Position numbers and translations under genes: made by a program. DNA of 64,000 bases, from NCBI RefSeq assembly GCF_024494385.1, contig NZ_JAEVLT010000012.1, positions 1-64,000 on the forward strand, written 5' to 3'. Source of the DNA: Bacillus sp. EB600 (GTDB lineage Bacteria > Bacillota > Bacilli > Bacillales > Cytobacillaceae). Numbering within the stretch: the first letter of the stretch is position 1; the number at the start of each line of letters is the position of its first letter. The notes beneath the pieces were generated by a model, which saw nothing but the letters and a program-made list of their open reading frames with translations, was not told the DNA's origin and did not search any database. Below, one piece after another: positions 16,240 to 25,066 of the stretch.

Positions 16240-16995
16240 CTAAAAGTCAATCTCTAATAAGATCGGGCAATGGTCGCTTCCCATTACTTCAGAGTAGATG
16301 CGGGCATCCCGGATTTGGTTTTTCACTTTTGCAGATGTAATAAAATAATCAATCCGCCAGCCAATATTCCGTTCCCGAACCTTATTCATATAGGACCACC
16401 ATGTATAAGATCCTTCTTTATCAGGATTAAGGTGCCTGAAGCTATCAGTAAAGCCGGATTCAAGCAATGTCGTCATTTTCCCGCGTTCCTCAGGAGTAAA
16501 GCCGGAATTGTTTAAATTGGATTTAGGATTTTTCAGGTCAATTTCCTGATGGGCAACATTTAAATCACCACAAAGGACAATCGGCTTTTTCAGATCTAAT
16601 TCTTGAAGGTACTCACGGATCCGATCCTCCCAATCCAAGCGAAACCCTAATCTCGCCAAGTCCCGTTGCGAATTAGGAGTATACACATTTACAAGAGAGA
16701 ATTTCTCAAACTCCAAGGTAATGATTCGTCCTTCAGGTTCAGAATCATCCGTGTCAAACCCATATTTTACTGAAAGCGGCTCGTATCTTGAAAAAATGGC
16801 TGTTCCAGAATACCCCTTCTTTTCAGCATAGTTCCAATATTGCTGATAGCCATCCAATTCCAACTGGATTTGACCAGCTTGTAATTTGGTTTCCTGAACA
16901 CAAAAGATATCTGCATTAACTTCATGAAAAAAATCTAAAAATCCTTTTTTTACACATGCCCTAAGGCCGTTTACATTCCAAGAAACTAGTTTCAT
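16240..16995 (-). CDS. exoA: exodeoxyribonuclease III / AP endonuclease
   Basis: 251 residues of the exonuclease III-type DNA repair nuclease family. MKLVSWNVNGLRA opens the fold, FCVQETKLQ (about 31-39) holds the metal-binding Glu, LCGDLNVAH the catalytic Asp-x-Asn pair and MGSDHCPI the final Asp-His. It cuts DNA at abasic sites and has 3'-5' exonuclease and 3'-phosphatase activity; B. subtilis ExoA acts in spores during germination as well as in growth. Confidence 0.95.
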   Translation of the reverse strand: MKLVSWNVNGLRACVKKGFLDFFHEVNADIFCVQETKLQAGQIQLELDGYQQYWNYAEKKGYSGTAIFSRYEPLSVKYGFDTDDSEPEGRIITLEFEKFSLVNVYTPNSQRDLARLGFRLDWEDRIREYLQELDLKKPIVLCGDLNVAHQEIDLKNPKSNLNNSGFTPEERGKMTTLLESGFTDSFRHLNPDKEGSYTWWSYMNKVRERNIGWRIDYFITSAKVKNQIRDARIYSEVMGSDHCPILLEIDF

Positions 16996-17111
16996 AATTT
17001 GCTATATCTCCTTGATGATAAAAATAATTTAAACCGAATGGAGACATTGTATCAATTTATACGCATCATGAGAAGTAATTCGAATGAATTGAATAGTTGG
17101 TACTGCCCATC

Positions 17112-17140
17112 AAAAAAGAGAGCAGATTATTTCTGCTCCC
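17112..17140 (-). terminator. terminator of ppiB
   Basis: On the minus strand GGGAGCAG and CTGCTCTC form a stem around AAATAAT, followed by TTTTTTG. It lies just beyond the ppiB stop. Confidence 0.75.
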
Positions 17141-17153
17141 TTCTTAGTAAGGT

Positions 17154-17594
17154 TTATTCAGCGTCAAATACTTCTACTTTTTCCATAACATCGCCATTTT
17201 TCATTGCTTTAGCTGCATCAAGGCCTGATGTCACTTGACCAAAAACGGTATGGACTCCGTTTAGATGCGGCTGTGATTCATGAACAATAAAAAATTGGCT
17301 CCCGCCTGTGTCTCTTCCAGCATGTGCCATTGATAATGAACCTGGAACATGTTTATGTGGATTTCCTTCTGTTTCACATTTAATGGTGTATCCAGGGCCG
17401 CCTGTTCCGGTTCCGTTAGGGCATCCGCCTTGGCTTACAAAACCTGGGATGACGCGATGGAATGTTAATCCATTGTAAAACCCTTCATTTGCCAGCTTTT
17501 CAAAGTTTGCAACTGTTCCGGGTGCTTCATTTGGAAATAAATCAAACTCAATTTTATCACCATTTTCCATCTGTATGTATCCTTTTTTTGCCAT
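17154..17594 (-). CDS. ppiB: peptidyl-prolyl cis-trans isomerase (cyclophilin)
   Basis: 146 residues from ATG 17594 ([17 protein letters not shown]), nine bases after AAGGAG; the frame extends upstream without a site. Cyclophilin hallmarks are present: [13 protein letters not shown] with the catalytic Arg, GSQFFIV, and [12 protein letters not shown]. It speeds proline isomerisation during protein folding in the cytoplasm. Single gene with its own terminator. Confidence 0.95.
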   Translation of the reverse strand: MAKKGYIQMENGDKIEFDLFPNEAPGTVANFEKLANEGFYNGLTFHRVIPGFVSQGGCPNGTGTGGPGYTIKCETEGNPHKHVPGSLSMAHAGRDTGGSQFFIVHESQPHLNGVHTVFGQVTSGLDAAKAMKNGDVMEKVEVFDAE

Positions 17595-17768
17595 TAGTAC
17601 CAGCTCCTTTTGTTCAAAATCATTTCTATCATACACTTTTTGCGGAGAAATGGAAAGTCTGACACTTTTTTGAATATACTAATAATACCTCTTCCTACAC
17701 TAACGCTTGTTGCGGGACACTTAACCAGTACGGACGGAGAGGGTTGGAGTCCATCCTCTGGACACCAT

Positions 17769-17796
17769 GAAAGCCAAGACATACGTCTTGGCTTTC
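17769..17796. repeat. hairpin downstream of the membrane protein gene
   Basis: GAAAGCCAAGA and TCTTGGCTTTC are perfect 11-base arms around CATACG. No strong T-run is seen on either strand, so it is a weak terminator at best, or an mRNA 3' stabiliser. Confidence 0.45.
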
Positions 17797-17802
17797 ATCT
17801 GT

Positions 17803-18249
17803 TTACATCAGTTTTATCCATTCGTGAAAGCGATGAACGACCAATAAGAATAGGCCGTAGCCTATGAAAGTATTTAGATGACTCCAGGAATGGGAATGAA
17901 CAAACAGACCAAAATCCTCAGCCTTCCTTTCCAGGACAGCCATCCCTAAACTAAAACAAACAATACCCACTGCCCGCCCCCACTTCCCCCACCTTCCCAT
18001 TAAAAATAGAAAAATAAATGTTACAAACGGCAATCCCACTAATGTAAACAGAAGATTAATTGAAAAAATAGCAGGTAATGGTCTAATGGGAAAAGCATAT
18101 AGCTGTTTCCCCACCATAATGAGATCCAAATACGTTCCGAGCAAGGAAGAAAATAATAAAGCTGGCAGAAATCTTTTAATCCAATATCGATATCGCTTTT
18201 TTGGCAAGGGCTGCAAGCTCGAGTCGCTCAAGTGTTTTACAGTATTCAT
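17803..18249 (-). CDS. small polytopic membrane protein (CBO0543-like)
   Basis: 148 residues with four hydrophobic segments (about 28-48, 58-82, 88-106, 125-140) and basic ends. The overall length, the LLGTYLDLIMV segment and the SWSHLNTFIGYG motif recall the uncharacterised CBO0543 family of Firmicute membrane proteins. Its first 74 bases overlap the 3' end of yppC in another frame, so the two are probably translationally coupled. Function unknown. Confidence 0.62.
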   Translation of the reverse strand: MNTVKHLSDSSLQPLPKKRYRYWIKRFLPALLFSSLLGTYLDLIMVGKQLYAFPIRPLPAIFSINLLFTLVGLPFVTFIFLFLMGRWGKWGRAVGIVCFSLGMAVLERKAEDFGLFVHSHSWSHLNTFIGYGLFLLVVHRFHEWIKLM

Positions 18250-19336
18250 TCTCTATCTCCCCATCAACGGTTTCGGCTAATTCTGAAAAATAATTCAGTA
18301 CTAGAAAGTCTACAAACCAATCCCCTTCTTCTGCTTCAACATGTTTTACGTTTTTCCACGCAATCTCTAGTCTTGGGCTATAGATTCTTCGTGCTCCAGG
18401 CCTCAAACTGCATGATTTTAAGTGAAGTTGATAGGACTTTCCTGGCAGTCCTTCGTGAACATTGTTAAATATATGTGGCCAGTAATCCTTTCTTGAGCCA
18501 GTATGAGGGGTACTATTTGCCCACTTTTCAGCACTTTTTAACAATTCCTTATTGTTAAAAAGGACAGCATATAATCTTTTCCCTAATAAAATCCGCTCGT
18601 GGATGGAATCAAATTGGTGTAGCGTCTGCCCCGCTAAATGGAGGACACTATTCCTCACATATGGAAAAAGGATATGATTAAAGGACAATACATCTTGAAG
18701 TTTAAATTCCAGCTTATTAAACACTTCATTTTTATAAAGATGGTTTTGAATTACTCTTTTTTCTAAATAGCTTTGTTCATTGATAATCAGCGCAATCGTC
18801 AGAATGGAAACATGACGATTTTCCCAAAAGTAGCTCCAAATGCTTTCCATAAATACAGATATATTTAAAAAAGGAAAAAGGTGAAAAAAAGGTTTGTTTC
18901 TTTTTAAACTCTCATGGTAGAGCAAAAATTGTGGATAGGCATCATGGAAAATAAGCCAATTTCCTCGTTCTAAAAAGAAAAAAAACGATCGTTTTTCCCT
19001 ATTCGATAATAATCTGGAAAGAAGTTCCCCCTTTAAATCCGTCATATTCCAGCCACCATTTCGGGAAACCATATGACCTAAGAATGCCCAATGCACTTCT
19101 GGGTGAAGTCGATAAAAATCCAAATATGCCTTGGTTCTTGTTACATTATTTTTGTTCCATTCCTTTGTTTGGTTTCGTATTTGCTGTAATAGTGTCTTTT
19201 CTTCTTTTGAAAGATTACTATTCCCTTTCTTGGTTATTTTTCTTCTCTTTAAATCTTCCTTTATGACCACAATTGGGTTTTTTTCTTGCTTTTGTCTAAA
19301 AAATATCGTGCATCTCCCCCTCCATGAATTCTCCAA
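18176..19336 (-). CDS. yppC: DUF2515 protein YppC
   Basis: 386 residues in the open frame, with the DUF2515 blocks SRNGGWNMTDLKGEL, FFFLERGNWLIFHDAYPQF and LFPFLNISVFMESIWSYFWE. Role unknown; it is a soluble, aromatic-rich protein. The start is doubtful: TTG 19336 has no site, while GGAGGGGGAG lies right before ATG 19313, whose frame meets a stop after five codons because of a six-T run. With five Ts the ATG would join the main frame, so either the run holds an extra base or another start is used. Confidence 0.8.
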   Translation of the reverse strand: MENSWRGRCTIFFRQKQEKNPIVVIKEDLKRRKITKKGNSNLSKEEKTLLQQIRNQTKEWNKNNVTRTKAYLDFYRLHPEVHWAFLGHMVSRNGGWNMTDLKGELLSRLLSNREKRSFFFFLERGNWLIFHDAYPQFLLYHESLKRNKPFFHLFPFLNISVFMESIWSYFWENRHVSILTIALIINEQSYLEKRVIQNHLYKNEVFNKLEFKLQDVLSFNHILFPYVRNSVLHLAGQTLHQFDSIHERILLGKRLYAVLFNNKELLKSAEKWANSTPHTGSRKDYWPHIFNNVHEGLPGKSYQLHLKSCSLRPGARRIYSPRLEIAWKNVKHVEAEEGDWFVDFLVLNYFSELAETVDGEIENEYCKTLERLELAALAKKAISILD

Positions 19337-19396
19337 CCAACAAGTGAATATGTATAGGAGATGTAAATCTTACTTGGGAGAGGAATGGTGTGCTAA

Positions 19397-21265
19397 ATGA
19401 TCAATACTGAAAAAGGTATAAAACGGATAATCGAAATCCTTAGAAAAGACCAATCTCCCGCTGGTTCATGGAATTACCCTTTTGAAACAGGAATTTCAAC
19501 CGATGCTTATATGATCATTTTATTACGGACCTTGGCAATAAATGATGAACAATTAATTAAAGGCCTAGCCTTGAGAATCATAAACAAACAGGAGAAAAAT
19601 GGAGCCTGGAAGCTTTTTTATGATGAAGGGGATGGAAACTTATCGGCAACTGTTGAAGCCTATTACGCATTATTATACTCAGGTTATTACAAGAAAGAAG
19701 ACCAGAGGATGGCAGCGGCAAAGGAGTTTATTATTGATAAAGGTGGGCTGGAAAATGCCAGTATGTTTACCAAAATTATGCTTGCCCTAACAGGACAGTA
19801 CGATTGGCCGGATTTCTCACCTCTGCCCATCGAAATAATTTTGCTCCCCCTCTCGTTTCCGATCAATTTATATCAGTTTTCTGTTTATGGCCGAGCAAAT
19901 TTGGTCCCAATTATGATTTTAGCTAATAAAAAATATACTTTGTCAACAGAATCTAGTCCCGATCTTTCTGATTTATTTTTGCACAGGTCTACAAATGCCT
20001 GGGAGCTTCACTCAGATTGGCGCTCTTTATTCTCAAAAATCGAAGAAGGGATTACCAACTTAATTGGTTTACCGGAAAAGCTTCATTCATTGGCAATCGA
20101 GCGTGCCAAAAACTATTTGCTTGATCACATTGAACCTGATGGAACGCTTTACAGCTATTTCAGTTCCACATTTTTAATGATTTTTGCCTTTCTGTCACTG
20201 GGAATCTCCAAAAATGATCCACTCATTAAAAAAGCTGTTGAGGGCTTGCTGGCAATGAAAACTGAAATTAACGGTCTTCCTCATATGCAATATACAACTG
20301 CGGCTGTTTGGAACACTTCGTTAATCAGCTATGTGCTTCAGCTTGCGTCGATATCACCTAGTGATCCAATAATCGAAAAAGCAAACTATTATTTAGTAAA
20401 GCACCAGCATCATAAATTCGGAGATTGGGTGATTCATAATCCGCAAAGCTTACCGGGCGGCTGGGGATTTTCTGAGGTTAATACTATCAATCCAGATGTA
20501 GATGATACTACCGCCTCATTAAGGGCCTTTGCTCGGAGCATTCAAACCAATAACCAGTTACGAAAGACATGGGATCGCGCTCTAACTTGGTTATTCTCAA
20601 TGCAGAATAGTGATGGCGGTTGGGCGGCTTTTGAGAAAAATATCGAAAATAAATGGCTCGAACTGCTGCCAATTGAAAAGGCAGAATTTTTGCTGGGTGA
20701 TCCCTCTACTGCTGATTTAACAGGACGTACCCTTGAGTTTCTAGGAAACTATACGAATTTATCACATAACCACCCTGTGGTTAAACATGCAATCAAATGG
20801 CTGTTAAAAAATCAAAGAAAAGATGGCTCTTGGTATGGTCGGTGGGGAATTTGTTATCTATATGGGACTTGGGCAGCATTGACAGGTCTTATTTCTGTTG
20901 GACTTCCGCCCAATCATCCATCCCTCCTCAAGGCAATAAATTGGCTAAAGGTCCTTCAAAATAATGATGGCGGCTGGGGGGAATCGTGCCGAAGTGATAG
21001 TGCAAAAAAATATGTTCCATTGAATGCTAGTACCCTCACACATACTGCCTGGGCGCTAGATTCATTGATCTCTGTTTCAGAGAAGCCAACATCTGGAATT
21101 CAGGGAGGAATCACCTATCTGCTAGATTCAATTGACAAACATGATTGGACCACTGAATATCCAAAGGGGCAAGGAATGGCTGGCGGTTTCTATATCCATT
21201 ATCATAGCTATCGATATATTTTTCCCCTGCTTGCATTGGCTCATTATCATAATAAGTTTTCGTGA
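19397..21265 (+). CDS. sqhC: squalene-hopene/sporulenol cyclase
   Basis: 622 residues, usual for the bacterial triterpene cyclases. The catalytic acid motif DVDDTTASLRAF is at about residue 368, and repeated QW motifs are clear (QEKNGAWKLFY, QNSDGGWAAFE, QRKDGSWYGRWG, QNNDGGWGESC). In Bacillus the SqhC enzyme cyclises C35 tetraprenyl-type substrates to sporulenes in spores, while relatives make hopanoids. Divergent from yppC across 60 bp. A good GGGAGAGGAATG site precedes ATG 19397. Substrate (squalene or tetraprenyl-curcumene) is not decided by sequence reading. Confidence 0.92.
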   Translation: MINTEKGIKRIIEILRKDQSPAGSWNYPFETGISTDAYMIILLRTLAINDEQLIKGLALRIINKQEKNGAWKLFYDEGDGNLSATVEAYYALLYSGYYKKEDQRMAAAKEFIIDKGGLENASMFTKIMLALTGQYDWPDFSPLPIEIILLPLSFPINLYQFSVYGRANLVPIMILANKKYTLSTESSPDLSDLFLHRSTNAWELHSDWRSLFSKIEEGITNLIGLPEKLHSLAIERAKNYLLDHIEPDGTLYSYFSSTFLMIFAFLSLGISKNDPLIKKAVEGLLAMKTEINGLPHMQYTTAAVWNTSLISYVLQLASISPSDPIIEKANYYLVKHQHHKFGDWVIHNPQSLPGGWGFSEVNTINPDVDDTTASLRAFARSIQTNNQLRKTWDRALTWLFSMQNSDGGWAAFEKNIENKWLELLPIEKAEFLLGDPSTADLTGRTLEFLGNYTNLSHNHPVVKHAIKWLLKNQRKDGSWYGRWGICYLYGTWAALTGLISVGLPPNHPSLLKAINWLKVLQNNDGGWGESCRSDSAKKYVPLNASTLTHTAWALDSLISVSEKPTSGIQGGITYLLDSIDKHDWTTEYPKGQGMAGGFYIHYHSYRYIFPLLALAHYHNKFS

Positions 21266-21278
21266 ACAGCTGAAGATC

Positions 21279-21308
21279 ATCGACGGAGTACAGCTCCGTC
21301 GATATTTT
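21279..21308. terminator. terminator between sqhC and mug
   Basis: ATCGACGGAG and CTCCGTCGAT flank a TACAG loop, followed by ATTTTTAG on the plus strand. It separates the two convergent genes. Confidence 0.75.
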
Positions 21309-21817
21309 TAGTGTTTTTCCTTAAGTACAGCTAATTGCTTGTAGATTTCAATGATCTCATCAAGCTTTATTCTTACAAGCCCACTTGAGGAAGGTGCCAC
21401 GAAGTCAAGTGTCCCGGGGATGACAGATTCTCCTTGCAACCCCCATGGAATTTCCTTTTTCCTGCTATATTCTTGATAGACCCCTTTACCAACAAAACAA
21501 ACAATTTTGGGTGCAAACTTTTTGATTTTCTTCTTTAACAGTTCTCTACCTAAATGATACTCTTCCTTGGTAAGCTCATCAGCGGCTTTGGTAGGCCTTG
21601 CGGCAATGTTGGTCATTCCGTAACCAATCTCCAAAAGCTTGTAGTCTTCTTCTGGTTGTAATTTCCTTGGTGTGAGACCTGATTCATATAGGATTTTCCA
21701 AAAACGGTTATTGGGATTAGCAAAATGATGTCCAGTTTCACTGGAACGAATACTTGGATTAAATCCGACAAACAAAACAGCTAAATTTTTCTGAAGATAA
21801 TCAGGTATTGGATTCAT
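21308..21817 (-). CDS. mug: G/U mismatch-specific DNA glycosylase (MUG/TDG family)
   Basis: 169 residues. The active-site block LFVGFNPSIRSSETGHHFA (about 15-33) followed by NPNNRFW is diagnostic of the MUG/TDG branch of uracil-DNA glycosylases, with Asn as the catalytic residue. GYGMTNIAARPTKAADEL is the second conserved block. It removes uracil or ethenocytosine opposite guanine in DNA repair. Monocistronic. Confidence 0.92.
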   Translation of the reverse strand: MNPIPDYLQKNLAVLFVGFNPSIRSSETGHHFANPNNRFWKILYESGLTPRKLQPEEDYKLLEIGYGMTNIAARPTKAADELTKEEYHLGRELLKKKIKKFAPKIVCFVGKGVYQEYSRKKEIPWGLQGESVIPGTLDFVAPSSSGLVRIKLDEIIEIYKQLAVLKEKH

Positions 21818-21943
21818 AATTCCCCCCCTTTACAGTACTAAAAACTTTTTATTTTACTAAACGTAGTTTTTGAATACTTTTCAGTTTTTTTTCAGATAAG
21901 CTGTTTAGACTTCATTACATAAGAACCAAGGAGGTTTTACGTA

Positions 21944-22570
21944 ATGGATCAGAAAATAAAAAAGTTAATGGTTCTGCTTTTTACTTTCATTTTAGCATTT
22001 TCTATTGGCTCGAGTGTACTAGCCGGTAATGATGATCACGAAAAAGGCGAACATAACAACAGTAGTGAAAACTATGAGAAATCGGATGAAAACGAGTATG
22101 AAAATGAGGATGATAAATATTTCAATGATCGAGGGACGAATCCTGTCTTTCAAGAGGATTATTGGAATATTTGGTCGAGAAAGCCTGTAAATAACCCGAA
22201 TAACACTTTACCGACTACTACCCCATCTGAGCTTTCAATTAGTGTCAATGGGAATGTCGCCAAGCTTTATGTTATTCCACAGGAAGGGCAGCTACTAGTT
22301 TCAGGAATGGCGATGGCCAATTTACTAGGGGCACGAACAACGTATTCCCCGCAAAGCAAGATCATGGTGATCACGAAAGATAAATATGAGTTGGTCGTAA
22401 GAGCTGATTCCAATGCGGCATTTGAGAATAAGATTAAAAACCCAATGCCAGTTAAAGCGGCCTCGTATGAAAAAACCATATACTTACCTATTTCTGTTGC
22501 TGCAAATGCTCTAGGGTTTCGAATTACTTGGAATGCTGAAAATAAAACGATGACTTGTGAATCTTTTTAA
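21944..22570 (+). CDS. secreted protein with copper amine oxidase N-terminal-like domain
   Basis: 208 residues: signal peptide (hydrophobic 9-27, ending near VLAGN), an acidic Asn/Glu-rich linker (about 30-70) and one stalk-type domain (about 90-208) with VSGMAMANLLGARTTY and YLPISVAANALGFRITWNAE. These domains are common in secreted or wall-associated Bacillales proteins and do not themselves hold copper. First gene of a likely operon with the small membrane protein and apbE that follow. Confidence 0.8.
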   Translation: MDQKIKKLMVLLFTFILAFSIGSSVLAGNDDHEKGEHNNSSENYEKSDENEYENEDDKYFNDRGTNPVFQEDYWNIWSRKPVNNPNNTLPTTTPSELSISVNGNVAKLYVIPQEGQLLVSGMAMANLLGARTTYSPQSKIMVITKDKYELVVRADSNAAFENKIKNPMPVKAASYEKTIYLPISVAANALGFRITWNAENKTMTCESF

Positions 22571-22587
22571 AAGGAGTTCGATTCGTA

Positions 22588-22851
22588 ATGGTAAAATCAA
22601 ATAAATCAAAATGGATAATAGGGCTAACGGGTGCTGCTCTATCGGCATTTGTTATTACCCAAGTCAGCAGCACGAATGGGCAAGATCTAGGGGTGACTGC
22701 ACAAGAAAAAAGTCAAATCTCAGGAATGAGCAAACAGGAAAAGGAACTTGTCCAGTTGGATTGGTCTAATTATTCAATTAATGGTGCATCAGTATCTAAT
22801 CCCGTTACAGAGGGGGCTACAAGCAGTGATCGCCAAACAAGAAGATCATAG
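22588..22851 (+). CDS. small membrane-anchored protein upstream of apbE
   Basis: 87 residues: a basic start, one hydrophobic segment (about 9-25), then a polar exported tail. The tail ends with PVTEGATSSDRQTRRS, in which EGATSS is close to, but not a match for, the S/T-G-A-T site to which ApbE enzymes attach FMN. Preceded by AAAGGAG. Its last 26 bases overlap the start of apbE, so the two are coupled. I do not know a named family; a role with ApbE is inferred from position. Confidence 0.6.
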   Translation: MVKSNKSKWIIGLTGAALSAFVITQVSSTNGQDLGVTAQEKSQISGMSKQEKELVQLDWSNYSINGASVSNPVTEGATSSDRQTRRS

Positions 22852-23752
22852 TCTTGAAGACACATTACATTTGAATGCCATGAATACCTCTTTTTATATA
22901 CGAGTAAAAGATTGTCAAAGAAAAGAATGGAAGAACGTCATTTCAGCCTGGATCCTTTATGTTGAAAAGGAATGGTCCCGGTTTCGAACGGATAACGAGT
23001 TATACCGACTTAATGAGCTGAAAGCGGGAGAACAAATGATAGTGACTTCCCCGCTTTTTGATGTACTTCAAAAAGCGGAGGCTTATCGTCAAAATACAAA
23101 TGGATTGTTTTCCCCCTATTTATTACCTCAAATGCAATTCCATGGATATGAGCAAACCTTTCCATTCACCGCCACAATTCAGCAGGAACATAGCTTACCT
23201 TGCATTTTTAACGACATCAATGCTCCTTTTGAATTTCTACAAAACACTGGTTCAGTTAAGCGAACTGCTGCTGGAAAAATAGATTTAGGTGGAATTGGCA
23301 AAGGATATGCAGTTCAATCTGCTGCAAGGTGGTTAAAGGAAATTGGTCAGGCAAGGGCTGGAATCGTTGATGGGGGCGGAGATATCACCGTATGGTCGGA
23401 TGGTGAAGAGAAGTGGAAAATCGGTGTTGCCCATCCATTTAAGAAAGAGCAAGAAATCGCTCAATTTCGGTTGAAAAACGGCAGCGTTGCCACATCTAAC
23501 ACAATCTATCGAAGTTGGCTGCAGGGGAATGAGCAGAAACATCATATTTTAAACGGCAGAACGGGCTTGCCTGTGGAAAGTCCAATCATCCAAGCAACAG
23601 TTTTCAGCGAAAATTGCCTTGATGCAGAAGTTGCAGCCAAATTATGTTTTATGGTCAATCCTTTTGAATGGAAAAAAATAACCAATACCTATAAACTACT
23701 CCTTGTCGATCAAGACGGAAAAATAACATCGTTTAAAAGGAATGAGGTTTGA
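22826..23752 (+). CDS. apbE: FAD:protein FMN transferase
   Basis: 308 residues from GTG 22826, nine bases after AGAGGGGG; the frame extends further upstream but without a site. ApbE moves FMN from FAD onto Thr or Ser of extracytoplasmic target proteins. Visible blocks: NAMNTSFYI at the start, KIDLGGIGKGYAVQSAARWL with the metal and FAD region, GIVDGGGDI, and HHILNGRTGLP near the end. No signal peptide is seen with this start, unlike many ApbE proteins. No ferric-reductase or FMN_bind gene is adjacent, which leaves the target open. Confidence 0.88.
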   Translation: MIAKQEDHSLEDTLHLNAMNTSFYIRVKDCQRKEWKNVISAWILYVEKEWSRFRTDNELYRLNELKAGEQMIVTSPLFDVLQKAEAYRQNTNGLFSPYLLPQMQFHGYEQTFPFTATIQQEHSLPCIFNDINAPFEFLQNTGSVKRTAAGKIDLGGIGKGYAVQSAARWLKEIGQARAGIVDGGGDITVWSDGEEKWKIGVAHPFKKEQEIAQFRLKNGSVATSNTIYRSWLQGNEQKHHILNGRTGLPVESPIIQATVFSENCLDAEVAAKLCFMVNPFEWKKITNTYKLLLVDQDGKITSFKRNEV

Positions 23753-23761
23753 ACAGAAAAT

Positions 23762-23790
23762 AACGGCAGCTGCTGCTGCCGTTTAATTTT
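23762..23790. terminator. terminator between apbE and the sensor kinase
   Basis: AACGGCAG and CTGCCGTT form an eight-pair stem with TTTAATTTT following on the plus strand. It serves convergent transcripts. Confidence 0.72.
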
Positions 23791-25066
23791 GTGTTTCAAT
23801 CCCCTTGAATTTATCCTTTTTTTCGTCAAGTCGTTTTTCAAAAACAATCGTAAACACTGTACCTTTTTCCAAGTCACTGCTTGCATAGATTTCTCCACCA
23901 TGTGCTACAACAATTGCTTTTGCAATCGAAAGCCCTAACCCTGATCCACCTTTTTCTCTTGATAAGTCACCTCTGTAAAAGCGGTCAAAAATATATGGAA
24001 TATCATTTAAGGGAATACCACACCCAGTGTCTGAAACAGATAAAATGATTTTTCCAGCATTCGTTCTGAGTGCAAGTTCCACCTGGCCTTCCTTTGTATA
24101 GCGGAAAGCATTATCCAATAAGATATAAAGCAATTGCTGGATCCTTGTCATGTCACATGTAAAGTGAATATCGTCCTGGATCTCCTCCACAAAAACAACC
24201 TTTTCCGTTGCTTTGCTTATAAATCTTTTAAATACGGCTTGCGATAACTCTGAAAGATTCACATCTTTCTTCTCTAGTGCAAGCACATTTTTATCACTTC
24301 TGGCCAAGAATAAAAGATCATTAATCAATTTATTCATTAGCTCTGCTTCTGCTTTTACATCCTCAAGTACTTCCTGACCAAATGGACTTAGATTATCTTT
24401 TTCTTCACGTCTTAATAGATCTATAGAGCTATAGAAAATACTTAGTGGTGTACGGAGCTCATGGGAAGCATCCGATACAAATTTCTCCTGCTTGTAAAAA
24501 GCATTCTTTATCGGTTTGATAGCTTGACCTGCAAAATAATACCCCATAAAACCAAACAGAAGACTAAAAAAGATGGTAAGAAATAACAGGATCCACGTTA
24601 TGTTTTCAATAAGGTGTCTTTCACTTGAAATATTTTTTCCAACGATAACATAGCCATGTACATACCCATTTGTAGTAAGCAACTTTTTCATGATGATGAA
24701 ATGGGATTGTTTCCATGTCACCTGATTAGTATATGAATCGTGCTTAACAGAAAGATTTTTCTTCTCGATCCAGCCAGAGAGGTGCTTAATAGTTTCTTCC
24801 CCGTAAACAAATTGATTTTTTGTGTCAAAAACATAGTAGAATATTTCCCGATTTGGATCGTATGACAATCCACGATGTTCCTTTTCATATAAATCTTCAA
24901 TAATGTCCATTTTTTCTTTCGTGAAATATGATTGTAAATCGTCTTGTTCATTTAGAATAATTTGCTGTGAAATGAGAAAATAAAGTACACCGATAAAACA
25001 AAGTAGTAAAAATAGCAATGAAAACGTATAGAGAAAGGTTAGTTTCGTTTTTAATTTATGAAACAT
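23783..25066 (-). CDS. sensor histidine kinase
   Basis: 427 residues. Two membrane segments (about 12-34 and 152-176) flank a ~115-residue extracellular sensor part without a recognised domain. Then come FVSDASHELRTPLS with the phospho-His (about 200), the N box LYILLDNAFRYT, and G boxes SDTGCGIP and GGSGLGLSIAKAI. It overlaps the response regulator gene by 11 bases. The signal is unknown; the paired arrangement resembles YclJK/CiaRH-type systems. Confidence 0.9.
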   Translation of the reverse strand: MFHKLKTKLTFLYTFSLLFLLLCFIGVLYFLISQQIILNEQDDLQSYFTKEKMDIIEDLYEKEHRGLSYDPNREIFYYVFDTKNQFVYGEETIKHLSGWIEKKNLSVKHDSYTNQVTWKQSHFIIMKKLLTTNGYVHGYVIVGKNISSERHLIENITWILLFLTIFFSLLFGFMGYYFAGQAIKPIKNAFYKQEKFVSDASHELRTPLSIFYSSIDLLRREEKDNLSPFGQEVLEDVKAEAELMNKLINDLLFLARSDKNVLALEKKDVNLSELSQAVFKRFISKATEKVVFVEEIQDDIHFTCDMTRIQQLLYILLDNAFRYTKEGQVELALRTNAGKIILSVSDTGCGIPLNDIPYIFDRFYRGDLSREKGGSGLGLSIAKAIVVAHGGEIYASSDLEKGTVFTIVFEKRLDEKKDKFKGIETQN

